From Microbacterium sp. SS28 (GTDB taxonomy: Bacteria > Actinomycetota > Actinomycetes > Actinomycetales > Microbacteriaceae), in the NCBI RefSeq assembly GCF_022761035.1, contig NZ_JAKWJP010000002.1:496001-560000 (forward strand): a stretch of 64,000 nt of DNA, in the 5' to 3' direction. A program made the translations under genes and the position numbers. Below, one piece after another: positions 23,745-36,319 of this stretch. Position 1 is the stretch's first letter. Every line of letters begins with the position of its first letter. The notes under the pieces were generated by a model. The model saw only the letters and a program-made list of their open reading frames with translations. It had not been told where the DNA came from and ran no database searches.

Positions 23745-25274
23745 CTACTGCGCGGCACGCTCCAGGATCAGCTCACGGACGCGCGCGGCATCCGCCTGGC
23801 CCTTCATCGCCTTCATGACGGCGCCGATGACGGCACCCGCCGCCTGCACCTTGCCGTCGCGGATCTTCTCGAGGACGTCGGGCTGGGAGGCCAGCGCCTC
23901 GTCGATCGCCGCGATGAGCGCGCCGTCGTCGGAGACGACCGCGAGTCCGCGGGCGTCGACGACCTGCTGCGGCGAGCCCTCCCCCGCGATGACGCCTTCG
24001 AGCACCTGGCGCGCGAGCTTGTCGGTCAGGGTGCCTGCGTCGACGAGGGCCTGCAGCGCCGCGATGTCGGCGGGAGTCACGAGGCTCGATGCCTCGCGGC
24101 CCTCGGCGTTCGCGATGCGCAGGACCTCACCGGTCCACCACTTGCGGGCCGCGGTCGGCGAAGCGCCTGCCGCGATCGTCGCCTCGACCTCGGCGAGCAG
24201 ACCCGCGTTGACGACGCCCTGGAAGTCGATGTCGGCGAAGCCCCAGTCGGCCTTGAGCCGGCGACGGTGCACCGCAGGCGCCTCGGGCAGCGCCGCGCGC
24301 AGCTCTTCGATCAGCTCGAGCGAAGGCGCGACGGGCAGGAGGTCGGGCTCGGGGAAGTACCGGTAGTCGTCGGCGTCCGACTTGGGACGGCCGGGAGAAG
24401 TCGTGCCGGTGTCCTCGTGCCAGTGGCGCGTCTCCTGCGTGATCGAGCCGCCGTCGGCGAGGATCGCCGCCTGGCGCTGGATCTCGTACCGCACGGCGCG
24501 CTCCACGGAGCGCATCGAGTTGACGTTCTTCGTCTCGGTGCGCGTGCCCAGCGGCGCGACGGGCTCGCCGGCCGCGGCGCGCGGACGCAGCGACACGTTC
24601 GCGTCACAGCGGAGGTTGCCGCGCTCCATGCGCGCCTCCGAGATGCCGAGCCCGATGACGATGTCGCGGATCGTCCGCACGTAGGCGGCCGCGAGGTCGG
24701 GGGCGGAATGCTCGGCGCCGAAGATCGGCTTCGTGACGATCTCGACGAGTGGCACGCCCGCGCGGTTGTAGTCGACGAGCGAGTACTCGGCACCCTGGAT
24801 GCGACCCGTCGCTCCGCCGACGTGCGTGAGCTTGCCGGCATCCTCTTCCATGTGGGCGCGCTCGATCGGGATCTCGACGATCGTGCCGTCCGCGAGCTCG
24901 ACCTCGACCTGGCCCTCGAAGGCGATCGGCTCGTCGTACTGCGAGATCTGGTAGTTCTTGCCGAGGTCGGGGTAGAAGTAGTTCTTCCGCGCGAAGCGGC
25001 TCGACGGTGCGATCGAGCAGCCGAGCGCGAGGCCTAGGCTGATCGAGGAGCGGATCGCCTCGGCGTTGACGACGGGGAGCGACCCGGGCAGGCCCATGTC
25101 GACGGGGGCGACGAGCGTGTTCGGCTCGGCGCCGTGGTTGTCGGCGTGCGCGGGGTTGCCGGCGGCCGAGAACATCTTGGTCTTGGTGTTCAGCTCGACG
25201 TGCACCTCGAAGCCGAGCACGGGCTCGAACAGCTCGAGGGCCTTGTCGAAGTCCATCAGCGCGACCTTCGCCAT
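23745..25274 (-). CDS. gatB: Aspartyl/glutamyl-tRNA amidotransferase subunit B
   Basis: The kinase-like subunit of GatCAB, which phosphorylates misacylated Glu-tRNA(Gln) or Asp-tRNA(Asn) so that it can be amidated. The 509-residue protein carries the family block [16 protein letters not shown] near residue 20, the cradle-domain motifs [15 protein letters not shown] and [25 protein letters not shown], and the C-terminal YqeY-like tail domain with [15 protein letters not shown]. The ATG overlaps the gatA stop as TGATG. It is the last gene of gatC-gatA-gatB. Confidence 0.97.
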   Translation of the reverse strand: MAKVALMDFDKALELFEPVLGFEVHVELNTKTKMFSAAGNPAHADNHGAEPNTLVAPVDMGLPGSLPVVNAEAIRSSISLGLALGCSIAPSSRFARKNYFYPDLGKNYQISQYDEPIAFEGQVEVELADGTIVEIPIERAHMEEDAGKLTHVGGATGRIQGAEYSLVDYNRAGVPLVEIVTKPIFGAEHSAPDLAAAYVRTIRDIVIGLGISEARMERGNLRCDANVSLRPRAAAGEPVAPLGTRTETKNVNSMRSVERAVRYEIQRQAAILADGGSITQETRHWHEDTGTTSPGRPKSDADDYRYFPEPDLLPVAPSLELIEELRAALPEAPAVHRRRLKADWGFADIDFQGVVNAGLLAEVEATIAAGASPTAARKWWTGEVLRIANAEGREASSLVTPADIAALQALVDAGTLTDKLARQVLEGVIAGEGSPQQVVDARGLAVVSDDGALIAAIDEALASQPDVLEKIRDGKVQAAGAVIGAVMKAMKGQADAARVRELILERAAQ

Positions 25275-26797
25275 CAGCGGACGCCTCCCTTCGCGCCCAG
25301 CACCGGCGCTCGATCCAGCAGCGGTCCGCCCCACGAGTCCACGAGAGCGGCTTCGAGCGCCGCACCGACGCGGTACAGGCGCGCGTCCTCGCGAGCGGGC
25401 GCGAGGAACTGGATGCCGACGGGCAGTCCATCCTCTTCGGCGAGCCCCGAGGGGATCGAGATGCCCGGGACGCCCGCGAGGTTCGCGGGGATCGTCGTGA
25501 CGTCGTTGAGGTACATCTGCAGCGGGTCGTCGATCTTCTCCCCGAGCCGGAACGCCGTCGTGGGCGCCGAGGGCGTCGCGATGACGTCCACCTGCGTGAA
25601 AGCCGCGTCGAAGTCGCGCTGGATGAGCGTCCGCACCTTCTGCGCCGAGCCGTAATACGCGTCGTAGTAGCCCGCCGACAGCGCGTACGTTCCCAGGATG
25701 ATGCGGCGCTTGACCTCGTCGCCGAACCCGGCGTCGCGCGTCGCGGCCATGACGTCCTCGACCGTCGCATTGGCGTGCGGCATGACGCGCAGGCCGAACC
25801 GGACGGAGTCGAACTTGGCGAGGTTGCTGGAGGCCTCGGCCGGGAGCACGAGGTAGTACGCCGCGACGCCGTACTCGAAGTGCGGGGCGCTGATCTCGAC
25901 GATCTCGGCGCCGTGCGCCTCCATGACCGCGAGCGCGGAGCGGAAGGATGCCGAGACGCCGGGCTGGAAGCCGCTGTCCGGAAGCTCGGAGATGACGCCG
26001 AGCCGCAGGCCCTTGAGGACGTCGCCCCTCGCGCCCTCGCGGGCCGCCTCGGCGAACGAAGGCCACGCCTCGGCGAGCGAGGTCGAGTCGTGCGGGTCGT
26101 GCCCGCCGATGACGTCGTGCAGCAGACCCGCGTCGAGCACGGTGCGCGTGACGGGGCCGACCTGGTCGAGGCTCGAGGCGAGCGCGATCGCTCCGTAGCG
26201 GCTGACGCCGCCGTACGTGGGCTTGAGGCCCACCGTGCCCGTGACGTGCGCGGGCTGGCGGATCGAGCCGCCCGTGTCCGAGCCGAGGGCGAGGGGCGCC
26301 TCGAAGGCGGCGACGGCCGCGGCCGAGCCGCCGCCCGAGCCGCCGGGGATGCGGTCGAAGTCCCACGGGTTGTGCGTCGGGCCGTACGCCGAGTGCTCGG
26401 TCGACGAGCCCATCGCGAACTCGTCCATGTTGGTCTTGCCGAGCGGCACGAGACCCGCGGCGCGCGAACGCGCGACGACGGTCGCGTCGAACGGCGACAT
26501 GTAGCCCTCGAGGATCTTCGACCCGCTCGTGGAGGGCATGTCGGTTGTGACGAGCACGTCCTTGATCGCGAGCGGCACGCCCGCGAGAACGCCCAGCGCC
26601 TCGCCGGCGGCGCGCCGGCGGTCGATGTCGGCTGCGACGTCGAGCGCGTTCGCGCTGACGTGGAGGAAGGCGTGCACATCGCCGTCGACGTCGGCGATGC
26701 GGTCGAGGTGCGCGCGTGTCGCCTCGACGCTCGAGACCTCGCCCGCGGCGAGCTTGTCGGCGAGCGCGGCGGCGCTCAGCCGGATGAGGTCGGTCAC
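25274..26797 (-). CDS. gatA: Glutamyl-tRNA(Gln) amidotransferase subunit A
   Basis: Amidase subunit that releases ammonia from glutamine for GatB. The 507-residue protein has the amidase-signature core: the catalytic lysine in [12 protein letters not shown] (about residue 80) and the glycine/serine-rich [14 protein letters not shown] with the cis-serine and nucleophile serine in [11 protein letters not shown]. The full length is normal. Its start overlaps the gatC stop by four bases (ATGA-type) and its stop overlaps gatB (TGATG), giving a tightly coupled heterotrimer operon. Confidence 0.97.
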   Translation of the reverse strand: MTDLIRLSAAALADKLAAGEVSSVEATRAHLDRIADVDGDVHAFLHVSANALDVAADIDRRRAAGEALGVLAGVPLAIKDVLVTTDMPSTSGSKILEGYMSPFDATVVARSRAAGLVPLGKTNMDEFAMGSSTEHSAYGPTHNPWDFDRIPGGSGGGSAAAVAAFEAPLALGSDTGGSIRQPAHVTGTVGLKPTYGGVSRYGAIALASSLDQVGPVTRTVLDAGLLHDVIGGHDPHDSTSLAEAWPSFAEAAREGARGDVLKGLRLGVISELPDSGFQPGVSASFRSALAVMEAHGAEIVEISAPHFEYGVAAYYLVLPAEASSNLAKFDSVRFGLRVMPHANATVEDVMAATRDAGFGDEVKRRIILGTYALSAGYYDAYYGSAQKVRTLIQRDFDAAFTQVDVIATPSAPTTAFRLGEKIDDPLQMYLNDVTTIPANLAGVPGISIPSGLAEEDGLPVGIQFLAPAREDARLYRVGAALEAALVDSWGGPLLDRAPVLGAKGGVR

Positions 26798-27093
26798 TGC
26801 TCTTCTCCCAGGATCGCGGTCACGCGGAAACGGCCGTCTGCGGCATCCGGAGCGTTCGACAGAGCCTGCTCGCGGGTCAGCGTGTCGCCGACCTCGTCGG
26901 CCCGGAAGATGTTCTGCATCGGGATCGGGTGGCTCGTCGCAACGACGTCGGGGGTCGCGACCTGCGAAACCTTGGCGATGTTGTCGACGATCACGTCGAG
27001 CTGTCCGGTGAGGCGGTCGACCTCCTCGTCGCTCAGCTGGATCCTGGCGAGCACACCGAGATGGCGCACGAGATCGGGGGTGATTTCAGACAC
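26794..27093 (-). CDS. gatC: Glutamyl-tRNA(Gln) amidotransferase subunit C
   Basis: Small subunit that wraps around and stabilises GatA. The 99-residue protein matches GatC throughout: [24 protein letters not shown] at the N-terminus and a C-terminal [12 protein letters not shown] segment after a proline/aspartate-rich linker (NAPDAADG). The GTG at 27093 is preceded by TAGACT at six bases with no ribosome-binding site, so the operon mRNA is probably leaderless. Divergent from an acyl-CoA ligase across 56 bases. Confidence 0.95.
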   Translation of the reverse strand: MSEITPDLVRHLGVLARIQLSDEEVDRLTGQLDVIVDNIAKVSQVATPDVVATSHPIPMQNIFRADEVGDTLTREQALSNAPDAADGRFRVTAILGEEQ

Positions 27094-27099
27094 TCCGAC

Positions 27100-27142
27100 A
27101 GTCTAATCGGCCGTATTGCGCCGCCCCGGCCGGGCGTAGTCT
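27100..27142. promoter_or_regulatory. Divergent leaderless promoters of gatC and the acyl-CoA ligase
   Basis: TAGACT (27105-27100, minus) lies six bases before the gatC GTG, and TAGTCT (27137-27142, plus) lies seven bases before the ligase GTG. The -35 regions implied by a 17-base spacer would overlap in the 31 bases between the boxes. Confidence 0.5.
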
Positions 27143-27149
27143 GAGGGCC

Positions 27150-28856
27150 GTGACGACGACCTATGATCCCCCTCGCCCATGGATCGCCAGCTACGCCGAG
27201 GGCGTCCCCGCCGAGCTGCCGCCCGTCGAGGGCTCTCTTCTGGACATCGTCGAGGCATCCGTGCGCGACTACCCGGATGCCGTCGCCCTGCAGTTCTTCA
27301 ACAGGGAGACGACGTACCTGCGTCTCCAGGAGGAGATCGAGCGCGCCGCCGCGGGACTGAAGGCCCTCGGCGTGAAGGCGGGCGACCCCGTCGCGATCGT
27401 GCTGCCCAACTGCCCGCAGCACATCGTCGCGTTCTACGCGATCCTCCGGCTCGGCGCCGTCGTCGTCGAGCACAACCCCCTCTACACGCCGCGCGAGCTG
27501 CGCAAGCAGTTCGAGGACCACGGCGCGAAGCACGCGATCGTGTGGAGCAAGGTCGTCGCGACGGTGCAGGACTTCCCCGAGGACCTGCGCGTTCCCGGGC
27601 TCGTCTCGGTCGACATCACGAAGGCGATGCCTTTCGTCACGCGGCTCGCCCTGCGCCTTCCCATCGCGAAGGCGCGCGAGTCCCGTGACGCGCTGCACGC
27701 CCGCGTGTCGGGCACGACGACGTGGACCGAACTGCTGCGCTCGGAGCGCCTCCCCGCGACGCACCCGAAGCCGGCGACGGACGACCTCGCCATCATCCAG
27801 TACACGAGCGGTACGACCGGCACGCCCAAGGGCGCCTCGCTCACCCACCGCAATCTGCTCGCGAACGCGGCGCAGGCTCGGGCGTGGGTGCCGTCGATCG
27901 TGCGCGGCGACGGCTGCGTCGTGTACGCCGTCCTCCCGATGTTCCATGCCTACGGGCTCACCCTGTGCCTCACCTTCGCGATGTCGATGGGCGCCCGCCT
28001 CGTGCTGTTCCCGCGGTTCGATCCCGACATGGTGCTCGCCGTCACCAAGAAGCATCCCGCGACCTTCCTGCCCCTCGTGCCGCCGATCGCCGACCGCCTG
28101 CTCAAGGCCGCGCGCGAGAAGGGCATCCCCCTCACGGGCACCGAGGTCGCGATCTCGGGCGCGATGGCGCTCCCCCACGAGCTCGTCGTCCCGTTCGAGG
28201 CCGCGAGCGGCGGGTATCTCGTCGAGGGGTACGGCCTCTCGGAGTGCTCTCCCGTCCTCATGGCCAACCCCGTCGCCGAGCACCGCGTCCCGGGCACCGT
28301 CGGCCTGCCTCTCCCGAGCACCGAGTGCCGTGTGGTCGATCCCGACGATCCGACGACGGATGTCGCACCCGGCGGTCGCGGCGAGCTCATCGTGCGCGGC
28401 CCGCAGGTCTTCCAGGGCTACTACGGCAAGCCGGAGGAGACCGAAGCCGTGTTCGTCGACGGCTGGTTCCGCACGGGCGACATCGTCACGATCGACGAGA
28501 CGGGCTTCGTGCGCATCGTCGATCGCATCAAGGAGCTCATCATCACGGGCGGCTTCAACGTCGCCCCGACCGAGGTGGAGAACGCGCTGCGTCAGCACCC
28601 CGACGTCGACGACGCCGCCGTCGTGGGACTGCCCAACGATCGGTCCGGCGAGGAGGTCGTGGCGGCCGTCGTCTGTGCACCCGGCAGCGAGGTCGACGTC
28701 GAGGCCCTCCGCGAGTTCGCACGGGGCATCCTGACCCCCTACAAGGTGCCCAAGCGCATCTTCGTCGTCGACGAGCTGCCGAAGTCGCTCATCGGCAAGG
28801 TGCTGCGGCGCCAGGTGCGCGACTCGCTGCTGAAGCTCAACAGCGGCGGCGCCTAG
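27150..28856 (+). CDS. Long-chain fatty-acid-CoA ligase (AMP-binding)
   Basis: Activates a fatty acid through an acyl-adenylate to acyl-CoA. The 568-residue protein carries the AMP-binding signature YTSGTTGTPKGASLTH (about residue 215), the VEGYGLSECSPV adenine-contact motif, GWFRTGDIVTIDETGF, and the C-terminal catalytic lysine region ELPKSLIGKVLRRQVRD. Chain-length preference cannot be read. The GTG start has TAGTCT seven bases upstream (leaderless). No beta-oxidation genes are adjacent; it converges with the DUF4262 gene after 25 bases. Confidence 0.93.
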   Translation: MTTTYDPPRPWIASYAEGVPAELPPVEGSLLDIVEASVRDYPDAVALQFFNRETTYLRLQEEIERAAAGLKALGVKAGDPVAIVLPNCPQHIVAFYAILRLGAVVVEHNPLYTPRELRKQFEDHGAKHAIVWSKVVATVQDFPEDLRVPGLVSVDITKAMPFVTRLALRLPIAKARESRDALHARVSGTTTWTELLRSERLPATHPKPATDDLAIIQYTSGTTGTPKGASLTHRNLLANAAQARAWVPSIVRGDGCVVYAVLPMFHAYGLTLCLTFAMSMGARLVLFPRFDPDMVLAVTKKHPATFLPLVPPIADRLLKAAREKGIPLTGTEVAISGAMALPHELVVPFEAASGGYLVEGYGLSECSPVLMANPVAEHRVPGTVGLPLPSTECRVVDPDDPTTDVAPGGRGELIVRGPQVFQGYYGKPEETEAVFVDGWFRTGDIVTIDETGFVRIVDRIKELIITGGFNVAPTEVENALRQHPDVDDAAVVGLPNDRSGEEVVAAVVCAPGSEVDVEALREFARGILTPYKVPKRIFVVDELPKSLIGKVLRRQVRDSLLKLNSGGA

Positions 28857-28881
28857 CACCACGCCAGTCGCCGCTCGCGCG

Positions 28882-29376
28882 TCAATCCGCGCGGAAGGCG
28901 CCGGGGCGCGGTTGGATCCACGCCGCCGTCTCGTAGCCGTCCTGCCACGGGAACCGCCCCTGCCGGTCGTCATAGGTGACCTGGAGCACCTCCACGGAGA
29001 CCTCGTCCGGGCGCTGATAGAACCGATTCGCGGCGAACACGATCTCGCCCGGATTCGGCACCGCCTCGAACGTGACCCGGTGACCCCAGCCCGCGAAGCC
29101 GGCGACGTCACCCGGAGCGAAGTCCTGTCCCTCGCGGATGCGGTCGCGCAGGTCGTTCAGCAGCAAGGTCGTCGTGCGGGGATCGAGTCCGAACACGAGC
29201 AGCTCGGGATGCGCCATCCCGAACAGACCGATCGTGTAGGCGAACGGCGTCAGTCGGCTCCCCGGGTCGCCGAACACGTACTCGATGGTCGTCCCGTGCT
29301 CGCGGATCGTCTGGGCCGTGCGCTTGTCTTCCTGGTCGAGCCAGGCGACCAGGGTGGGGTCGGGCGTCAAGGTCAT
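28882..29376 (-). CDS. DUF4262 domain protein
   Basis: A 164-residue soluble protein fitting DUF4262: an N-terminal HGTTIEYVFGDPGSRLTPFA stretch, FAYTIGLFGMAHPELLVFGL (about 46-65), and the C-terminal DRQGRFPWQDGYE segment. The family is unassigned functionally. The ATG at 29376 has GAAAGGA about 7 bases upstream, so unlike many neighbours it is translated from a leadered mRNA. It stands alone between the converging ligase and the same-strand ligA promoter. Confidence 0.88.
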   Translation of the reverse strand: MTLTPDPTLVAWLDQEDKRTAQTIREHGTTIEYVFGDPGSRLTPFAYTIGLFGMAHPELLVFGLDPRTTTLLLNDLRDRIREGQDFAPGDVAGFAGWGHRVTFEAVPNPGEIVFAANRFYQRPDEVSVEVLQVTYDDRQGRFPWQDGYETAAWIQPRPGAFRAD

Positions 29377-29449
29377 GCGGAGTCCTTTCCTCGAAGGACT
29401 CTGACATTAGAACATACCTACGACATCACCGCCGGCGGGAACGAGACCC

Positions 29450-31795
<2,346 letters not shown>

Positions 31796-31812
31796 GAGAC
31801 GGCCTCCGACGC

Positions 31813-32910
31813 TCACACGGGGGCGGGGACGGCCGAGACGGTGCGGTCGATCGTGAACTGGCCGACGACGCGCGTGCCGTCGTAGAGGACGGCAGTCTGC
31901 CCCGGCGCGACGCCGTCGAACGGCGCCTCGGGACGCACCGTGAGGAGGCCGTCCGCGAGCCGCGCGCGGGCGGGCACGGGGTCGGCGTGCGCACGGATCT
32001 GCACGTGGCACGCGAACTCCGGGGCCTGCGGCGCGCGCCCCGACCACGTGTACCGCTCGCCCGCGATCTCGGCCGTGGCGAGCGCTTCCTTGGGTCCCAC
32101 GACGACGGTGTTCGACACGGGGCGGATCTCGAGCACGAAGCGCGGCTTGCCGTCCGGTGCAGGTACGCCGAGCGAGAGCCCGCGGCGCTGGCCGACCGTG
32201 AAGGCGTGCGCGCCCTCGTGCGATCCGACCACGGCGCCCGAGCGGTCGACGACGTCGCCTGTCGCGGTGCCGACCTTGTCGGCGAGCCAGCCGCGCGTGT
32301 CGCCGTCCGGGATGAAGCAGATGTCGTGGCTGTCGGGCTTGTGCGCGACAGTGAGGCCGCGCGCCTCCGCCTCGGCGCGCACGAGAGCCTTCGAGGGCGT
32401 CGCGCCCAGCGGGAAATACGTGTGTGCGAGCTGCTCGGCCGTCAGCACGCCGAGGACGTACGACTGGTCCTTCGCATTGTCGGACGCGCGGTGCAGCTCT
32501 CGCCCCTCGGGGCCGTCGACGAGCGTCGCGTAGTGCCCCGTGCACACGGCGTCGAAGCCGAGCTCGATCGCACGCTCGAGCAGCGCCGCGAACTTGATCT
32601 TCTCGTTGCAGCGCATGCAGGGGTTGGGCGTGCGTCCCGCCTGGTACTCGGCGATGAAGTCGTCGATGACGTCGTCGCGGAAGCGCTCCGAGAAATCCCA
32701 GACGTAGAACGGGATGCCGAGACGGTCCGCCGCGCGACGCGCGTCCATCGCATCCTCGATCGTGCAGCAGCCACGGCTGCCCGTCCGCAGCGTCCCTCCT
32801 GCGCGCGAGAGCGCGAGGTGCACGCCGACGACGTCGTGCCCCGCCTCGACCGCGCGTGCCGCGGCGACGGCGGAGTCGACTCCGCCGCTCATGGCCGCCA
32901 GTATCCGCAT
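31813..32910 (-). CDS. mnmA: tRNA-specific 2-thiouridylase MnmA
   Basis: Adds the 2-thio group to U34 of tRNA-Lys, -Glu and -Gln. The 365-residue protein has the ATP-binding PP-loop SGGVDS at 8-13, the first catalytic cysteine in NPCMRCN, the second in [10 protein letters not shown], and GHYATL. The ATG has TAGACT at six bases; that box includes the stop codon of the upstream cysteine desulfurase gene. Context fits: the desulfurase can supply sulfur to MnmA directly or by relay. Confidence 0.96.
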   Translation of the reverse strand: MRILAAMSGGVDSAVAAARAVEAGHDVVGVHLALSRAGGTLRTGSRGCCTIEDAMDARRAADRLGIPFYVWDFSERFRDDVIDDFIAEYQAGRTPNPCMRCNEKIKFAALLERAIELGFDAVCTGHYATLVDGPEGRELHRASDNAKDQSYVLGVLTAEQLAHTYFPLGATPSKALVRAEAEARGLTVAHKPDSHDICFIPDGDTRGWLADKVGTATGDVVDRSGAVVGSHEGAHAFTVGQRRGLSLGVPAPDGKPRFVLEIRPVSNTVVVGPKEALATAEIAGERYTWSGRAPQAPEFACHVQIRAHADPVPARARLADGLLTVRPEAPFDGVAPGQTAVLYDGTRVVGQFTIDRTVSAVPAPV

Positions 32911-32916
32911 CGCTCC

Positions 32917-32922
32917 AGTCTA
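32917..32922 (-). promoter_or_regulatory. Predicted -10 box (TAGACT) of mnmA, overlapping the preceding stop codon
   Basis: TAGACT on the minus strand lies six bases before the mnmA ATG. Its TAG (32922-32920) is the stop codon of the cysteine desulfurase gene. Confidence 0.45.
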
Positions 32923-34110
32923 CGAGCGGGTCGCTGTACGGGTCCCGGATGCCGCAGCCCTGGCCCGCGCGACGGCGGCGGGCAGCGCGGCGAGCGCCGC
33001 GTCGACGTCGGCGTCGCTCGACGTGCGGCCGAGCGTGAACCGCAGCACCTGGCGGGCCTCGGCATCCGTCCTGCCCATCGCGAGCACGACGTGCGAGGGC
33101 TCGGGGACGCCCGCCTGACACGCCGACCCCGTCGACGCCGAGACGCCCGCCTGATCGAGCAGGAACAGGAGCGTCTCGCCGCTCGCTCCGGGGAAGAGCA
33201 CGTGCGCGTTTCCCGGCAGGCGGCCTGTCGCGCTGCCGAGGAGCTCGGAGCCCGGGACGGTCTGAAGGATGCCGCGCACAAGCCTGTCGCGCAGCCGCGC
33301 GAGCCGGGCGGCCTCGGCGTCCTGCTCGGCGATCGCGAGCTCGGCGGCCGTCGCGAATGCCGCGGCCCCCGCGACGTCCTGCGTGCCGGCGCGGAGGCCG
33401 CGCTGCTGGCCGCCGCCGTGCAGGAGCGGGGCGATCGCGGCGTGTCGCGAGACGACGAGAGCGCCGACGCCGACGGGGCCGCCGACCTTGTGCGCCGAGA
33501 CGCTCAGGGCCACGAGTCCCGCGGGCCCGGGGGCATCCGCTCTCCACCTCGCGAAAGTCACCGGCACGTGGCCGAACGCCGACACGGCGTCGAGGTGCAG
33601 GGGCACGCCGGCGTCTGCGGCCGCGCGTGCGAGTCCCGTCGCGTCGTTGAGCGTGCCGACCTCGTTGTTGGCGACGAGACCCGTCGCGAGCGCCGCACCG
33701 TCGAGCGCCGCCGCGAACGCGTCGAGCGGGATCGCGCCGTCCGCATCGAGCGGCACGGCGCGCACCGGCGCGCCTTCGTGCGCAACGAGCCAGGCGGCCG
33801 CATCGAGCGTCGCGTGGTGCTCGCCGTCGGGCAGGACGACTCCGTCTGCGCCCTCGCGCCGCGACCACCACAGTCCCTTGAGGGCGAGGTTGACCGACTC
33901 GGTGCCGCCCGACGTGAGCACGACCTCGATGGGGTCGCAGTCCAGCGCTCGGGCGAGCCTTTCGCGGGAATCCTCGAGGAGTCGACGCGCCGTCTGACCG
34001 TCGCTGTGGATCGATGACGCGTTGCCGAGGAACTCGGTCGCACGGATCCAGGAATCCCGTGCCTCGGGCCGCAAGGAGGTCGTCGCCGCGTGATCGAGAT
34101 ACGCGCTCAT
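32920..34110 (-). CDS. Cysteine desulfurase (IscS/NifS family)
   Basis: PLP enzyme that takes sulfur from cysteine and holds it as a persulfide. The 396-residue protein begins MSAYLDHAATTSLRPEA, has the GGTESVNLALKG segment, the PLP-binding lysine in SVSAHKVGGPVG, and the catalytic cysteine in the flexible loop SACQAGVPEPSHV. The TAG stop lies in the mnmA promoter 10 bases before mnmA, so the pair probably forms a tRNA thiolation unit. The start has GAGGGAG about 6 bases upstream. It is divergent from glgX. Confidence 0.93.
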   Translation of the reverse strand: MSAYLDHAATTSLRPEARDSWIRATEFLGNASSIHSDGQTARRLLEDSRERLARALDCDPIEVVLTSGGTESVNLALKGLWWSRREGADGVVLPDGEHHATLDAAAWLVAHEGAPVRAVPLDADGAIPLDAFAAALDGAALATGLVANNEVGTLNDATGLARAAADAGVPLHLDAVSAFGHVPVTFARWRADAPGPAGLVALSVSAHKVGGPVGVGALVVSRHAAIAPLLHGGGQQRGLRAGTQDVAGAAAFATAAELAIAEQDAEAARLARLRDRLVRGILQTVPGSELLGSATGRLPGNAHVLFPGASGETLLFLLDQAGVSASTGSACQAGVPEPSHVVLAMGRTDAEARQVLRFTLGRTSSDADVDAALAALPAAVARARAAASGTRTATRS

Positions 34111-34156
34111 GCAGACTCCCTCGTTCCTCGGTGACCCCGGCGACTGCCGCGCTCAT

Positions 34157-34162
34157 TACTGT
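34157..34162 (+). promoter_or_regulatory. Predicted -10 box (TACTGT) of glgX
   Basis: TACTGT lies seven bases before the ATG at 34170, with no ribosome-binding site between them. Confidence 0.5.
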
Positions 34163-34169
34163 AGATCGC

Positions 34170-36254
34170 ATGTCCCCCACGGGCTCTCTCGCAACGGCCG
34201 CTTCGCCCGGCCTCCTCAGTCCGCATCTCGACGGTCTCGGCGTCACGCTCACCGCCGACGGCGGGAGGCTGCGCCTGTGGTCGGCGAACGCCGACTCCGT
34301 CGAGCTGGTGGTGTTCGACCGGACCGACCTCGACTGGATCACCGAGGAGCTCCCGCTCGCGCCGATCGGCGGCGGGGTGTGGGAGATCACGACGCCGAGC
34401 CTGCGCGTCGGCGCCCGCTACGCGGTCCGCGTCGGAGGCCCGCACACGACCGGCGTCATGTTCAACCCGCGGACGCTCCTGCTCGACCCATATGCGAAGG
34501 GGATCGTGGCCGGCGGCGTGCGCGACTGGCGTTCGGCCGTCGTCGACGAGTCGTTCGACTGGGGCGGCGTCGCCAAGCCCGCCGTCTCGCTCGACCGCAC
34601 GGTCATCTACGAGGGTCATGTGAAGGGGCTTTCGAAGCGGCACCCGCTCGTCCCGCCCGCCCTCCACGGCACGTACGCAGGCCTCGCGCACCCCGCGATG
34701 ATCGACCATTTCCACACGCTCGGCATCACGACGATCGAGCTGCTGCCGGTGCACATGTTCGAGAGCGAGCCGCGCCTCCTGCAGCACGGCCTCTCGAACT
34801 ACTGGGGCTACAACACACTGGGCTTCTTCGCCCCGCACGCGCCGTACGCGACCCAGGCGAGCCGCCTCGAGGGCCCGTCCGCGATCCTGCGCGAGTTCAA
34901 GGGCATGGTGCGCCTGCTCCACGAGGCGGGCCTCGAGGTCGTCCTCGACGTCGTCTACAACCACACCGCCGAGGGCGAGATCGGCGGTCCGCGATCGAGC
35001 CTGCGCGGCATCGACAACCGCTCGTACTACCGCCAGCACGCCGACGGCGCGTACATCGACGTGACGGGCTGCGGCAATTCGCTCGACACGTCGACGGATG
35101 CCGCCGCCCGACTCGTGCTCGACTCGCTGAGGTACTGGGCGAACGACGTGCAGATCGACGGGTTCCGTTTCGACCTCGCGCCGACGCTCGGACGGGATGC
35201 CGCGCACTCGTTCACCCCCGACCACCCGCTCCTGCGCGCGATCGCCGAGGACCCGCTCCTCGCGGACGTCAAGAAGATCGCCGAGCCGTGGGATGTCGGG
35301 ATGGGCGGCTGGCAGACGGGCAACTTCGGCGACGGCTGGCACGAGTGGAACGACCGGTACCGCGACCGGGTGCGCAACTTCTGGCTCAGCGACGTCGACT
35401 ACGCCCGACGTGCGTCGACGGCGCCCGTCGGGATCGGCGGGTTCGCGACGCGCCTGGCGGGCTCGTCGAACACCTTCAGCGCCGAGCGCGGGCCGCTCGG
35501 CGGCATCAACTTCGTGACCGCCCACGACGGATTCACCCTGCGCGACCTCGTGTCCTACGACGTCAAGCACAATCTCGGCAACGGCGAGCACAACCGCGAC
35601 GGCGCCGACACGAACCGCTCCTTCAACCACGGCGCCGAGGGTCCGACCGAGGACGCCTTCATCCTCGCGACCCGCCGCAAGGCCGTGCGCAACCTTCTCG
35701 GGACGCTCCTGCTGTCGGCGGGCGTGCCCATGATCACGGCGGGCGACGAGTACGGGCGCACGCAGCGCGGCAACAACAACTCCTACTGCCACGACTCGCC
35801 GCTCACGTGGCTGTCGTGGGAGCACGCGCCGTGGCAGCAGGATCTCTTCGCCCACGTCCGCCGGCTCATCGCGCTGCGCGCCGAGAACCCCGCGCTCCGG
35901 CCGAGTCGCTTCGCGCGGCTCGACGAGCACACGCCGTCGGCGTCGGTCATGGACTGGTACGACGAGCACGGCGAGACGATGTCGAGCGAGCGATGGAGCA
36001 ACCCGAGCCACCGCACGATGCAGTACGTCGCGACTTCGACGCCCGAGCTCGAGGCCTCCAACCGCGTACTGCTCATGGTGCACGGAAACGAGCGACCCGT
36101 CGAGGTGACCCTTCCCGAGATCGACGGCGTACGGCGCTTCGTCTCGCTGTGGTCGAGCGCCGACGAGACGCCCGCCCACGACGAGCGCGTCTTCGCCCCC
36201 GGTGACGTCGTGCCGCTCGTCGGCACATCCATGCATCTGTTCCGGGCGGAATGA
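34170..36254 (+). CDS. glgX: Glycogen debranching enzyme GlgX/TreX (isoamylase type)
   Basis: Cleaves alpha-1,6 branches of glycogen. The 694-residue GH13 protein has an N-terminal CBM48-like domain (LRLWSANADSVELVVFD), VLDVVYNHTAEG, the nucleophile block DGFRFDLAPTLGR, the acid/base block KIAEPWDVG, and AHDGFTLRDLVSYDVKHN. The frame is open upstream of 34170, but the ATG there carries the TACTGT box and gives the normal N-terminus. In TreX-TreY-TreZ pathways this enzyme supplies debranched glucan; here it sits before glgE-glgB on the same strand with 65 bases between. Confidence 0.94.
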   Translation: MSPTGSLATAASPGLLSPHLDGLGVTLTADGGRLRLWSANADSVELVVFDRTDLDWITEELPLAPIGGGVWEITTPSLRVGARYAVRVGGPHTTGVMFNPRTLLLDPYAKGIVAGGVRDWRSAVVDESFDWGGVAKPAVSLDRTVIYEGHVKGLSKRHPLVPPALHGTYAGLAHPAMIDHFHTLGITTIELLPVHMFESEPRLLQHGLSNYWGYNTLGFFAPHAPYATQASRLEGPSAILREFKGMVRLLHEAGLEVVLDVVYNHTAEGEIGGPRSSLRGIDNRSYYRQHADGAYIDVTGCGNSLDTSTDAAARLVLDSLRYWANDVQIDGFRFDLAPTLGRDAAHSFTPDHPLLRAIAEDPLLADVKKIAEPWDVGMGGWQTGNFGDGWHEWNDRYRDRVRNFWLSDVDYARRASTAPVGIGGFATRLAGSSNTFSAERGPLGGINFVTAHDGFTLRDLVSYDVKHNLGNGEHNRDGADTNRSFNHGAEGPTEDAFILATRRKAVRNLLGTLLLSAGVPMITAGDEYGRTQRGNNNSYCHDSPLTWLSWEHAPWQQDLFAHVRRLIALRAENPALRPSRFARLDEHTPSASVMDWYDEHGETMSSERWSNPSHRTMQYVATSTPELEASNRVLLMVHGNERPVEVTLPEIDGVRRFVSLWSSADETPAHDERVFAPGDVVPLVGTSMHLFRAE

Positions 36255-36307
36255 TACGCCGGACGTCCTCTCGGCGCCGTCGCCTGTCGCCGTGCTCAGC
36301 CGCACGG

Positions 36308-36313
36308 TAGGTT
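36308..36313 (+). promoter_or_regulatory. Predicted -10 box (TAGGTT) of glgE
   Basis: TAGGTT lies six bases before the glgE GTG at 36320 and would start a leaderless glgE-glgB mRNA. Confidence 0.45.
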
Positions 36314-36319
36314 CAAAAC

